Below are positions 34,378 through 42,167 of a stretch of DNA of 64,000 bases, piece by piece (position 1 is the stretch's first letter; each line of letters opens with the position of its first letter). Source of the stretch: JAUIET01 sp045106985 (GTDB taxonomy: Bacteria > Pseudomonadota > Gammaproteobacteria > Pseudomonadales > JAUIET01); contig JBGCFQ010000009.1 of the NCBI GenBank assembly GCA_045106985.1, forward strand, positions 295,241 to 359,240, given 5' to 3'. Below the pieces are notes generated by a model, which did no database searches, was not told the DNA's origin, and was given only the letters and a program-made list of their open reading frames with translations. The position numbers and the translations under genes were made by a program.

Positions 34378-35004
34378 CTAATCGGAAGTACCTTTTGGCA
34401 CTGGCGCCATTTCTACGCGGCGGTTTTTCGCCCGGCCTTCCCTATTGCTGTTAGCGGCGAGAGGTTGCTCGGCACCAAAGGCCGCGGCGAACACCAACGC
34501 AGACGGCATGCCATCTTCTATTAACGCGCGGGTTACCTTAAGCGCGCGCTTAGCAGAAAGATCCCAGTTGTCTTCAAAGTGCAGGTTGTCGTCGTGTATG
34601 GGGCGGTCGTCGGTAAAACCGCTCACCATTAACATTTCGTCGTGGTCGCCAAGGTACAGTTTTAACGGGCTTACCAATGTGCTCAATAACTCGCGGCCTT
34701 CTTGCTGTAGTTCCGCAGAGTTGGTGGCAAACAACACGCTGCCACTTATGCCAATTTTGCCATCACGCAATGTGATTCGCCCGGCGGCGAGCGGCGCGGC
34801 CAATGCTTCTTCAAGCACGTAACGACGTTGCTCTTCAGCTTCGCGTTTTTCTATTTCCAGGTCTAGCGATTGCGACAGCTCCACCTGCATGCCCAGTGTC
34901 CATACCAGCAACAATACAAACACGCCTACCAAGCCTGCCATTAGGTCGCCAAAAATAGGCCATACCGGTGTGTCGTGAGTTTGGCTATCGTCTAATTGAT
35001 CCAT
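34378..35004 (-). CDS. MotB/OmpA-like protein with membrane aspartate
   Basis: A 208-residue protein: one N-terminal membrane helix that begins PIFGDLMAGLVGVFVLLLVW, with D20 at the place of the proton-accepting aspartate of MotB, then a coiled linker and an OmpA peptidoglycan-binding domain (VLFATNSAELQQEG, SGFTDDRP, LSAKRALKVTRALIEDG, NREGRAKNRRVEM). It is the stator partner of the MotA-like protein encoded directly before it; the genes share one base (stop TAA and ATG overlap). Proton-driven movement against the wall is inferred from this architecture. Confidence 0.9.
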   Translation of the reverse strand: MDQLDDSQTHDTPVWPIFGDLMAGLVGVFVLLLVWTLGMQVELSQSLDLEIEKREAEEQRRYVLEEALAAPLAAGRITLRDGKIGISGSVLFATNSAELQQEGRELLSTLVSPLKLYLGDHDEMLMVSGFTDDRPIHDDNLHFEDNWDLSAKRALKVTRALIEDGMPSALVFAAAFGAEQPLAANSNREGRAKNRRVEMAPVPKGTSD

Positions 35005-37286
35005 TAGTTTAGCGCCAAGGTGTGTTGCTCTTGCTCACTTTCAAGGGGTCCCTCTGCATCATCATCCGGTGACAGTGCCTGCAATTCATCAATCATCTCT
35101 TTTTGCGACAGTAAGCTCTGATCAATAATTTCTCTCGCTTGGGCCACGTAGTAGGCCATTTGCTGGTCGCTGCGATTACCCGAAGCATCCATCGATTGCT
35201 CTATGCGATTCAGTTGTTCAACCAAATGCGCGTTTGATTCACTGTATTGTTGCACTGCAACACTGAAGGACTCGCCAAGACTGCTCATTTCAGCAGCGCT
35301 ACCAGCGAAGTGATCAGCCACCGTGGTGATCTTCTCAAGCTCGGTTTCTATGTGGCCACTGAACTGCGAGCTTACTTGCTCTAGTACGCTCGTAGATGAC
35401 GCTACCAACTTAGCGACCGACTCGTGTTGTTGTGTTGACGCGGTTTGCAAGGTGCGGCTTAAGGTATCAAGCTGCTCCATTAAGGTTTTGCGCTCGCTCA
35501 ATAGCGTGTTGTCGCGCTCCACGTTGTTGGTCATTTCATTGCGCAATTGGCTGATAACTTCCGCAGCCGCTTTCGGTGTTTCTGAAGCCGTTTCAATCAA
35601 ACGCGCCATGGGCTCTTCAAGCTCTTTGCCTAGTTGCGCGACGTGGCCGGCAACCGTGTCTGACAGCTGCTCCATTTTACTGCTGCTTTCGGTCCACTGG
35701 GCGGTTAACGCCTGCGACATATCCTGCACGTTATTTGTGGCGTCCAGCAGAGAGGACTGTTGTGCACTTGTGATATTTTTCAGTTCATCACTTAACGCAC
35801 TCGAGTTGCTTAGCAGCTGTGCCGCTAGCTGTTCATGTAATTGACTAAGTGACGCTTCCCATTGCTTAAGCCGCTCTGCGTCGCCTGCTCGCGACTGCTC
35901 TACCCATTCGGCAGAGGCGCCACCAAAAGTGTCAACCAATTGCTCCATTTTGCTACTGGATTTTGACAACTGATCGCTTACCGCCTGCGACATGCTTTGC
36001 ATATTGTCTGTGGCGGTTGCCAGCGATGATTGTTGCGCGTCTGAAATGCTTTTTAGTTCGCTAGTGAGCGCAGCTGAATTGCCGAGCAGTTGTGCTGCCA
36101 GCTTTTCTTGTAATTGGCTTAGTGAGGCCTCCCATTGTTTTAGTCTTTCACCGTCGCCAGCTTGTGCTTGTTCAACCCAGCTGCTAGAAGCGCTACCAAA
36201 TGACGCAAGCAATTGTTGGCTTACATTTTGTTGTGCGCCCAGGCCGTCTTTCCAGGCGGCGCTAACTTGTTCGGTGGTTTGGGCAAACTGTGCGGCAAGG
36301 CCGCCCAGTTGCTGTTCGGCGGCTTGGGTTAAATGCTGTTGTGTGTTTTTGGTTTCAGTCGTCATGGCGTGCAGGCTGTCGCTAACTAATGTTTCTAGTT
36401 GCACGCCAGTTTGGCGGCTGCTTTCAGCCAGTGTTTTGGTCAGTGATTTATCAACCGAGGTGGCCAAGTCGGTAAACGAGCCGTGCACCGTTTGTTGAAA
36501 GCTGCTTTGATTGGCAATCAGTTTGTCGCTTAGGGTGTCGCCCATTTTGCCAATGTGTTCAATCATTTGTTGCATCTGTTTGGTCAGTTCAGGCATTACT
36601 TCGGCTTGAGCTTGCAAAGCATCATAGGTTTGTTGGCGGTTATGCGTGAGCGAAAAGTGTCGTAAGTCAGTCGCTATTTTTGCGTCCAAAGAACGTGTAG
36701 CCATCATTCGTTCGCGACGGCTTAAGGTTGAAAGCAGGCCCAACATAGCGGAGGCGGCAACACCCGCAACAGAGGTTCCAAAAGCCAAACTAAGGCCGTT
36801 AATAGGTGCCGCCAAACCCTTACGAATGGCCTGCAATTCTGTACTGCCTTCCAATGCCGTAACCGCACCGCCAAGCGTGTCTACCATGCCAATAAAGGTT
36901 CCCAGCAAACCTAGCATTACCAATAAGCCAACTAGGTAGGGCGTAAGAACAGGTGCTGGCAAGCCAACCCGTTCGCTTTCAATGCGCAAGCGCACTGAGT
37001 TTTGCAAAGAGCTGTGAACACTACTTAACCATTCGTCCAGCTTGTTAATAGACTCTGGAATTTTAGTAAGCGCGACTTGCAGCGAAGAGGTGGCGCCACG
37101 AAAATTAATCAGTTCCGCAACACCAATAGCGTAGGCGCAGCCAATCAAAAGGGTCACCAACAAGGCCAGCGAGTCGGTGCCAATAAATAAAGTGGCCACC
37201 CATACTATGGCAATAGCACCCAGTGCCGTAGGTACGATGAAAAGTAGTTTTGTTATGGTGCTTTGGTTCGGTTTTTTAATCTGCAT
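35004..37286 (-). CDS. DUF802 protein: MotA/ExbB-type channel subunit with long coiled-coil tail
   Basis: A 760-residue protein. Four membrane helices are visible (about 13-36, 38-60, 113-138 and 158-186); the last two and the RRERM that follows resemble the MotA/TolQ/ExbB channel domain. The remaining 570 residues form a cytoplasmic tail rich in Gln, Ser and Ala that should be coiled coil, with a 91-residue internal duplication (370-460 and 461-541). The architecture, channel plus long inner tail next to a MotB-like protein, is that of ZorA-type motors. Its start overlaps the DUF3348 gene by 11 bases. Confidence 0.88.
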   Translation of the reverse strand: MQIKKPNQSTITKLLFIVPTALGAIAIVWVATLFIGTDSLALLVTLLIGCAYAIGVAELINFRGATSSLQVALTKIPESINKLDEWLSSVHSSLQNSVRLRIESERVGLPAPVLTPYLVGLLVMLGLLGTFIGMVDTLGGAVTALEGSTELQAIRKGLAAPINGLSLAFGTSVAGVAASAMLGLLSTLSRRERMMATRSLDAKIATDLRHFSLTHNRQQTYDALQAQAEVMPELTKQMQQMIEHIGKMGDTLSDKLIANQSSFQQTVHGSFTDLATSVDKSLTKTLAESSRQTGVQLETLVSDSLHAMTTETKNTQQHLTQAAEQQLGGLAAQFAQTTEQVSAAWKDGLGAQQNVSQQLLASFGSASSSWVEQAQAGDGERLKQWEASLSQLQEKLAAQLLGNSAALTSELKSISDAQQSSLATATDNMQSMSQAVSDQLSKSSSKMEQLVDTFGGASAEWVEQSRAGDAERLKQWEASLSQLHEQLAAQLLSNSSALSDELKNITSAQQSSLLDATNNVQDMSQALTAQWTESSSKMEQLSDTVAGHVAQLGKELEEPMARLIETASETPKAAAEVISQLRNEMTNNVERDNTLLSERKTLMEQLDTLSRTLQTASTQQHESVAKLVASSTSVLEQVSSQFSGHIETELEKITTVADHFAGSAAEMSSLGESFSVAVQQYSESNAHLVEQLNRIEQSMDASGNRSDQQMAYYVAQAREIIDQSLLSQKEMIDELQALSPDDDAEGPLESEQEQHTLALN
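35664..36179 (-). repeat. 273-bp internal tandem duplication in the DUF802 gene
   Basis: Residues 370-460 and 461-541 of the DUF802 protein repeat with a period of 91 residues: both copies start WVEQ, continue with ERLKQWEASLSQL and AAQLL, and end SSSKMEQL. The second copy is about ten residues short at its end. The first copy spans 36179-35907, the second 35906-35664. It lengthens the coiled-coil tail by whole heptad-like blocks (91 = 13 x 7). Confidence 0.9.
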
Positions 37287-38082
37287 TTTCTGGTTCTATT
37301 AGTTCTGGGTTCACTTGTTGTGGTTCTAAGTGTTCGGTGTCTGTTATTAGGTGCTCGGCAGCGCCCGTTTTCGAATCTAATGCTTCAGATTCTATCGTTT
37401 CTATAAGGCCTAATACTGGCAGTAAACGAACTTCTGATTCCGCCAGCAGTAGTGCTTGTAAGTCTTTACAAAAAGAGTCGTGCAGCTCTGCCAGTTGGTC
37501 TGGCTGTGCCTTACTGAGTTGTAAAGCCAATCGTTGTTCTAGAAGTACCGGTACCCGCGCAAACGATTTGCGATCGTGCGCGGCAAGTGTTTCCCCCAGC
37601 ACTTCATCCAGCTTGGCTAATTGCGCCAGTTTTATCGACAAGCCACTGGCGGCGTCTCTGGTGTAATCACGCAGCCGGCTTACCTTGCTTTCCAACATAC
37701 GTTGGTAATACAAATAAAAATTTAAATAAGACTTTAGCGCGGCCTTTTTGTCGTCGTTTTGCAGCGTTGTCGGGGGCGGTGACTTAAGCCGAGAGAACCC
37801 CTCAGGTTGCGCGAAGCTTTGCACAATAATTTCTGTTACTTCGCTGTGTACTCGAATAAATTCGGTTCGCGCCGTGTCTATGGAGCTATCAAAGGCCTCA
37901 AACTCCATTTCGCTCATGCTGGTGTGGGCAAGTGAAATCTTCACCGACTGCGAAAGGTCTATTAGCTCAGCCAAACGTCCTGAAAAACGTGCCGGCGAAA
38001 CTGGTTCGTCATTTACACCTAATTCGTCTAGAAAACGAATCATGCGTGAACCGCTGTAGTTAATGGGTGCGGCTGTTGTCAT
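37276..38082 (-). CDS. DUF3348 family protein
   Basis: A soluble protein of 268 residues, mainly helical, with no signal peptide. The conserved N-terminal part reads IRFLDELGVNDEP and FSGRLAELIDLSQSVKISLAH; a middle part has YLNFYLYYQRMLESKVSRLRDYTRDAASGLS. Both match DUF3348, the usual first gene of the DUF3348-DUF802-OmpA-DUF2894 group. I chose ATG 38082 (MTTAAPINYSG, preceded by AAGAG); an upstream ATG at 38124 would add 14 unlikely residues. Upstream, 38083-38483 holds no gene I can name. Confidence 0.88.
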   Translation of the reverse strand: MTTAAPINYSGSRMIRFLDELGVNDEPVSPARFSGRLAELIDLSQSVKISLAHTSMSEMEFEAFDSSIDTARTEFIRVHSEVTEIIVQSFAQPEGFSRLKSPPPTTLQNDDKKAALKSYLNFYLYYQRMLESKVSRLRDYTRDAASGLSIKLAQLAKLDEVLGETLAAHDRKSFARVPVLLEQRLALQLSKAQPDQLAELHDSFCKDLQALLLAESEVRLLPVLGLIETIESEALDSKTGAAEHLITDTEHLEPQQVNPELIEPENAD

Positions 38083-38483
38083 AACTCTTTTTACGCAACT
38101 AAGAGAACATGGTGCCCAAGGCATAATTGAGCCACAGGCACAAGGATTTTCAACGATTAGATTTGCCGATCGAACATCAGCCAGCGTATATAAATCAAAG
38201 ACTTACGCTAGCAATCCCGGCTAAGAAGGCCTTTTTAAGGGACTAAGAAGTGGCATTTGATTGGGCACTAATAACGGCCCGAATTGTACCTATACCCCTT
38301 AACAAGTTCAATTGGATTTGATAGCTGTATTACGCCTTCATCCACACTTTCGGCGAGGTAGAACCCAACCCGGAATAATTGTTGCCCCCAGCAAGAATCG
38401 GTTACCATCAAGCTCTAACTATAAGCACCATCAGAGCCCTAATTTGCGCGCTATCAACACGTGCAAGGTCAAGGAGACACCGC

Positions 38484-39221
38484 ATGAGCACTCCCCTCGC
38501 TATTCTTCGTTTTGTATATTCACTACTGTGCTACGCCCTTGGCGTAGCTTCGCTGCTGTACTTCATAGCCTTCGTAAACGATATTTGGTTGAGTAAAACC
38601 GTGAATACACTGGTTGAGCCTGAATCGGTGTTGCTTGCTGTGCTGATTAACCTATTCGCCATCAGCTTATTTGGTGTGCAACACAGTGTGATGGCTCGTG
38701 GTGCGTTCAAACGTTGGCTTACCAAGGTGCTGCACCCAAGCATGGAGCGCTCAACCTATGTATTGGCAACCGCCGTGGCCATAGGTGCTATGGGCTATTT
38801 GTGGGTGCCGTTTGGTAGCGTGGTGTGGCAAGTAGAGTCAGAAAGCGCTGTGGCTCTTATTCGAGCGGTTGCTGTGTTTGGCTGGGCATTTTTGTTACTG
38901 GCAACGTTCATGCTCAACCACTTTGAGCTGTTCGGCCTAAGCCAAACCTTTATGCCACTTAGTGGCAAGCCCATGCCCACGCCACGGTTTAAAACACCTG
39001 GCTTGTACAAAATAGTGCGCCACCCCATACAAACCGGCGTACTGATCGGCATGTGGGCAGTGCCTGTTGCCACCACTAGCCATCTGTTCTTTGCAGGCGG
39101 AATGACGGCTTACATAGTGGTTGGCTTGTATTTTGAAGAGAAAGATTTGGTGCGCGAATTCGGTCAAACCTACCGCGACTATATGCTTAAAGTGAAGCGG
39201 GTAATCCCCTTTTTATTCTAG
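38484..39221 (+). CDS. mddA: Methanethiol S-methyltransferase-like integral membrane protein
   Basis: A 245-residue protein with five to six membrane helices and the C-terminal signature of the isoprenylcysteine methyltransferase fold: YKIVRHPIQTGVLIGMW, then FEEKDLVREFGQTYRDYM. The segments FGVQHSVMARGAFKRW, ERSTYVLAT and LNHFELFGLSQ match my memory of MddA, which turns methanethiol into dimethyl sulfide with SAM. A textbook AAGGAG lies eight bases before ATG 38484. Other NnrU/ICMT-like activities remain possible. It is a single plus-strand gene. Confidence 0.78.
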   Translation: MSTPLAILRFVYSLLCYALGVASLLYFIAFVNDIWLSKTVNTLVEPESVLLAVLINLFAISLFGVQHSVMARGAFKRWLTKVLHPSMERSTYVLATAVAIGAMGYLWVPFGSVVWQVESESAVALIRAVAVFGWAFLLLATFMLNHFELFGLSQTFMPLSGKPMPTPRFKTPGLYKIVRHPIQTGVLIGMWAVPVATTSHLFFAGGMTAYIVVGLYFEEKDLVREFGQTYRDYMLKVKRVIPFLF

Positions 39222-39333
39222 CGGCTGGCTTGTAACGCTTTATGTGACGGGCCAAGGGTCACCCGACGCATGGTATCGCTTAAATGAGCAGGTGGCGTAG
39301 AATTTCCGGCTAGGTCATGTGAAAATACTTTGC

Positions 39334-39711
39334 ATGAATGTAGAAGTATTTGTAGAAGCCATCTCTGAGGCAACCGGGAGCCGAATGTCAGAACAATTAG
39401 AGGCAGTAAGACTAATTCGAGACACTGCAGTTGCACGACTGCAAAGAGATAAGAAGCCTGACAACGGTTATTCAGTCAGGGCTTACGAAGAGGGCATAGA
39501 GTTATTGCTGAAATGCCCACCAGCGAACGCGCTTCCACCGCCAGGTACAAAAGCACCTAGAAAATCCGCTGTAGCGAAACAGACACTGTGTAGCTTGGAT
39601 ATTTGGGCTGGTAGAAAAGTGCTAAGTCTAGAATGGAACGAGCAAACCGAAGAGTTTGCCGTGTTGTCTTTCCGCAGAGGCGATTGGGAAGAAACAATTC
39701 TATCCTGGTGA
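39334..39711 (+). CDS. Unrecognised 125-residue protein
   Basis: A soluble, probably helical protein with a conserved-looking segment EQLEAVRLIRDTAVARLQRDKKPDNGYSV and a C-terminal beta part (LCSLDIWAGRKVLSLEW, FAVLSFRRGDWEETIL). No family was recognised. ATG 39334 is preferred; GTG 39319 in frame would add five residues. Its end is 17 bases from the convergent XRE-like gene. There is no link to the neighbours that I can support. Confidence 0.55.
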   Translation: MNVEVFVEAISEATGSRMSEQLEAVRLIRDTAVARLQRDKKPDNGYSVRAYEEGIELLLKCPPANALPPPGTKAPRKSAVAKQTLCSLDIWAGRKVLSLEWNEQTEEFAVLSFRRGDWEETILSW

Positions 39712-39728
39712 TTTTATTCGTCTTCAAT

Positions 39729-39956
39729 TTATTCGTCTTCAATAAACACGCTGCAACTTCCTTGAAAAGTGACTCGATTGCTTGCAACGAGTATGTCTCT
39801 AAGTTTGCCTACACCAGCTTCAAGTACGCGCCCACTTTCGTGTACGCCGTTTTCGAAGTCGAGAATAAACTGCGGCGATACACCGGCTTTCTCAGCGAAA
39901 AAAGGTAAAGTCCAGCCGAGACCTATCCTCGCCATTTTGCATTGTTTTTGGTTCAT
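39729..39956 (-). CDS. XRE-family helix-turn-helix protein
   Basis: A 75-residue protein with a single HTH: ARIGLGWTLPFFAEKAGVSPQFILDFENG, followed by LRDILVASNRVTFQG, the pattern of short XRE regulators in which a helix-turn-helix is joined to a small C-terminal strand. Some changes from the usual sequence (WTLPFFAEK in place of WSQRDLAEA) suggest divergence. It is alone on the minus strand. A regulator of an unknown target, possibly the neighbouring small gene or the lipoprotein, is a guess. Confidence 0.65.
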   Translation of the reverse strand: MNQKQCKMARIGLGWTLPFFAEKAGVSPQFILDFENGVHESGRVLEAGVGKLRDILVASNRVTFQGSCSVFIEDE

Positions 39957-40076
39957 AATTAGTAATCAATGAGAACGCCACAACAGTGCGCTCTTCTATT
40001 TCTTTTGTACCAACAGACTAAACCGAACAAGGCATATACTAAAGGCCGCTTATCTTTTAATCAGTAGCTTAAGCCC

Positions 40077-40823
40077 CTAATTACTCAGCATACTGAAAAC
40101 ACGCTTCGCATTCTCAACATCTTCTTCTTCAGTGTCAGCAATCATCGGCGCTATATAAATTTCAACGCCTTGATAATGTACATTCAAACTTCCGAATCCA
40201 ACTTTGCTCCAAAAAGCCGCGTCGCCAAGGCCTTTAATTTCTTCGTTCTGGTTGTTTTTCTTTAGCAATTTTTCAGTAAAAGACTTAGCCATATCACCGG
40301 CGGTAGCTTTCTGCTCGGCTGTTAATTTTTCGTCGGTGGCTTTTTGCGCGGCGTCTATTTGTGCTTGAAGTTGTTCGTTGCTTAGCTTTCTGGGAACAAA
40401 ATGTGCGGCCTCACGTGCAGAGGTGCCTAAGGTTATTGCAATTTCACCGCTGGGCGTTTTCTCTCGCATCGACAGTTTGGCGCCGCCTTGGGCTGCGGCC
40501 ATAATGCTGCCTATCATTTTCTGCTCACGCTCTTTGGCGTCAGGACGGTCCCAGCTATAACTGCAGGTAAAGCGGTCGCCGTAGGAGCTAGGCCTGGACT
40601 CAATGTCAGCGGCTACGCCAAATTCCGACTTGATTTTGTCGGTACTGAGCACGCCACAGATAGTTGCGTCATTAAGATATTGGGTCAGTTTGGAGTTAGC
40701 GCTTGCGGTAGAGGATGATGAATCAGTGGCAAGCGATGATGCCGCGCCGGATTCATTAGCTTGCTCGCCGCCACAGGCTGCTAGTCCAACAACAACCGCA
40801 GGCGCTAGAAGCTTTAGCCACAT
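40077..40823 (-). CDS. Lipoprotein, unrecognised
   Basis: A 248-residue exported protein with signal and lipobox LAAC at the start (LKLLAPAVVVGLAACGG) and a Ser-rich linker. The mature part has a cysteine pair (ATICGVLSTDKI and RFTCSYSWDRP) around a region with GERL-like spacing as in DUF3558-type folds, then a helical lysine-rich stretch and a final strand set (SLNVHYQGVEIYIAPM). No enzyme motif is seen. ATG 40823 is chosen (40832 is an alternative). An array of GTAGAA units lies upstream and may affect its expression. Confidence 0.72.
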   Translation of the reverse strand: MWLKLLAPAVVVGLAACGGEQANESGAASSLATDSSSSTASANSKLTQYLNDATICGVLSTDKIKSEFGVAADIESRPSSYGDRFTCSYSWDRPDAKEREQKMIGSIMAAAQGGAKLSMREKTPSGEIAITLGTSAREAAHFVPRKLSNEQLQAQIDAAQKATDEKLTAEQKATAGDMAKSFTEKLLKKNNQNEEIKGLGDAAFWSKVGFGSLNVHYQGVEIYIAPMIADTEEEDVENAKRVFSMLSN

Positions 40824-40896
40824 GATGTCCACTCCATCTTAAAGTTACTGTACGTCTTTTTAACTACTTATTAGACCACTTAATCTGAAACTCAAT

Positions 40897-40968
40897 TTCT
40901 ACTTCTACTTCTACTTCTACTTCTACTTCTACTTCTACTTCTACTTCTACTTCTACTTCTACTTCTAA
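40897..40968. repeat. Hexanucleotide microsatellite, 11 full TTCTAC units
   Basis: Eleven perfect copies of TTCTAC (40897-40962) plus one partial unit form an uninterrupted array in the 304-bp region between the lipoprotein gene and the SDR gene. On the minus strand it reads GTAGAA repeated, 74-139 bases before the lipoprotein ATG at 40823. Perfect arrays of this size are prone to slipped-strand copying and could vary spacing within a promoter. The rest of the interval shows nothing recognisable. Confidence 0.9.
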
Positions 40969-41136
40969 CTCAGCTCGTTCGTGTTCAATACTATAGGTCG
41001 AACGCAAGCCGCAGATCACATAATAACCATAGCGGCTACGTTATGCCAAGTTAACTAGCCTAAACTCGCTGTGATGCAGGCCGCTACCTAAGCAGTACTA
41101 AGCCGCTATTTATGCAACGGCCTATTCAATTGCGGC

Positions 41137-41913
41137 CTACGCTGTAGAAATCATTCCCCCATCCAGTGCAATGGTTTGCCCAACCAGCCATGACGACGCC
41201 CGCGAACACAAATACAGAGCCGTGCCGGCAATATCCTCTGGCGCACCCATACGTCCGCGCGGAATTTGAGAAATTGCCGCGTCAGTCATGCCTTCGTTCT
41301 CAACAATTTGCTTGGTCATATTGCTAGGAAACAATCCAGGCGCTATGGCGTTCACGTTAATGTGCGACGCCGCTAAATCGGTTGCCATATGGGTTGTTAA
41401 ATGAATCACGCCAGACTTGCTGGCACTGTAAGCATAAGTTGGCATACCCGAATTTCGAATGCCGTTGATGGACGCAATATTAATTACCCGCGACGGGTCG
41501 TCTGCGTTGCCGCCTGCTCGCAGCAAAGGCAAAAATTTCTGCGTAGTAAAAAAGATAGATTTGATATTAATGTCCATGACCTTATCCCAACCGGCTTCAG
41601 GAAAGTCGTCGATTGAGGCGGCCCAGTTTGCACCGGCATTATTGATAAGAATATCTATCTGGCTTTCCCGTTCGCTCACTGCAGCATAAAATGCCTCAAT
41701 GCCCGCAACCTTCGACAGGTCACCAGGAATAGCCACGCATTCGCCAAACGCCGACAATTCTTCCGCCATTGCGTGAAGCCTATCTTCTTTGCGCGCTGTT
41801 ATATAAACCTTTGCACCATTCTCCAAAAGCCCTCGTGCCATCATTGAGCCAATACCGCTTGACCCGCCGGTAACCACGGCCACTTTGTTGCTAACGTCGA
41901 ATAGAGTTTTCAT
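41137..41913 (-). CDS. RhlG-like short-chain dehydrogenase
   Basis: A 258-residue SDR with NADP-binding TGGSSGIG, DILINNAG, catalytic serine in INIASING, YSASK as the YxxxK site, and an end NVNAIAPGLFPSNM. It resembles Pseudomonas RhlG closely along its whole length (for example VINIASINGI, SINVNAIAP, YITARKEDRL), which reduces 3-oxoacyl-ACP or related ketones. The substrate is therefore inferred to be an acyl chain or similar ketone. ATG 41913 is used; ATG 41919 adds two residues. It is a single minus-strand gene. Confidence 0.9.
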   Translation of the reverse strand: MKTLFDVSNKVAVVTGGSSGIGSMMARGLLENGAKVYITARKEDRLHAMAEELSAFGECVAIPGDLSKVAGIEAFYAAVSERESQIDILINNAGANWAASIDDFPEAGWDKVMDINIKSIFFTTQKFLPLLRAGGNADDPSRVINIASINGIRNSGMPTYAYSASKSGVIHLTTHMATDLAASHINVNAIAPGLFPSNMTKQIVENEGMTDAAISQIPRGRMGAPEDIAGTALYLCSRASSWLVGQTIALDGGMISTA

Positions 41914-42031
41914 TGTCATTGCTGATTGTCCTGTATTGATGGGCAGTGTTTCATCTAAGCGGCGTGAATAACTAAAGCTGCTGGTAGGAAGCGCTACGGA
42001 AAGTAAAAAATGATTCTACTACCAAATGAGA

Positions 42032-42104
42032 CCAGGGTCAGACTTGTTGGTGATAAAAACGATAAGGCCGTTGCCAGAAACGGCAAGATACCAAGTGACC
42101 CTGG
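42032..42104. repeat. Inverted repeat formed by transposase-family termini (solo hairpin)
   Basis: CCAGGGTCA (42032-42040) and TGACCCTGG (42096-42104) are perfect inverted copies 55 bases apart, with extra pairing next to them (CTTG and CCAAG). They carry the core AGGGTCA/TGACCCT found at the ends of the Y1 transposase element at 62983. The whole would fold into one long hairpin, as in the non-autonomous repeats of such elements. It lies between the SDR and Sel1 genes. The remaining intergenic DNA shows nothing recognisable. Confidence 0.55.
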
Positions 42105-42167
42105 CAAATACTGTGCGATTTGCAGCTGAGCCGAAAGTGCGTCTGATAACGCGCTTTTATACGGCCT

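Noticed and set aside
35323..36498. Plus-strand frames rich in Ser and Cys inside the DUF802 gene
   Set aside because: They are complementary-strand shadows of the Gln/Ser/Ala-rich tail.
32571..38082. A complete Zorya defence system
   Set aside because: Only the ZorA- and ZorB-like pair is present; no ZorC, ZorD or ZorE gene (helicase or nuclease) lies near, so the operon is described as motor-like only.
40897..40968. CRISPR array
   Set aside because: The unit is six bases with no spacers; it is a microsatellite.
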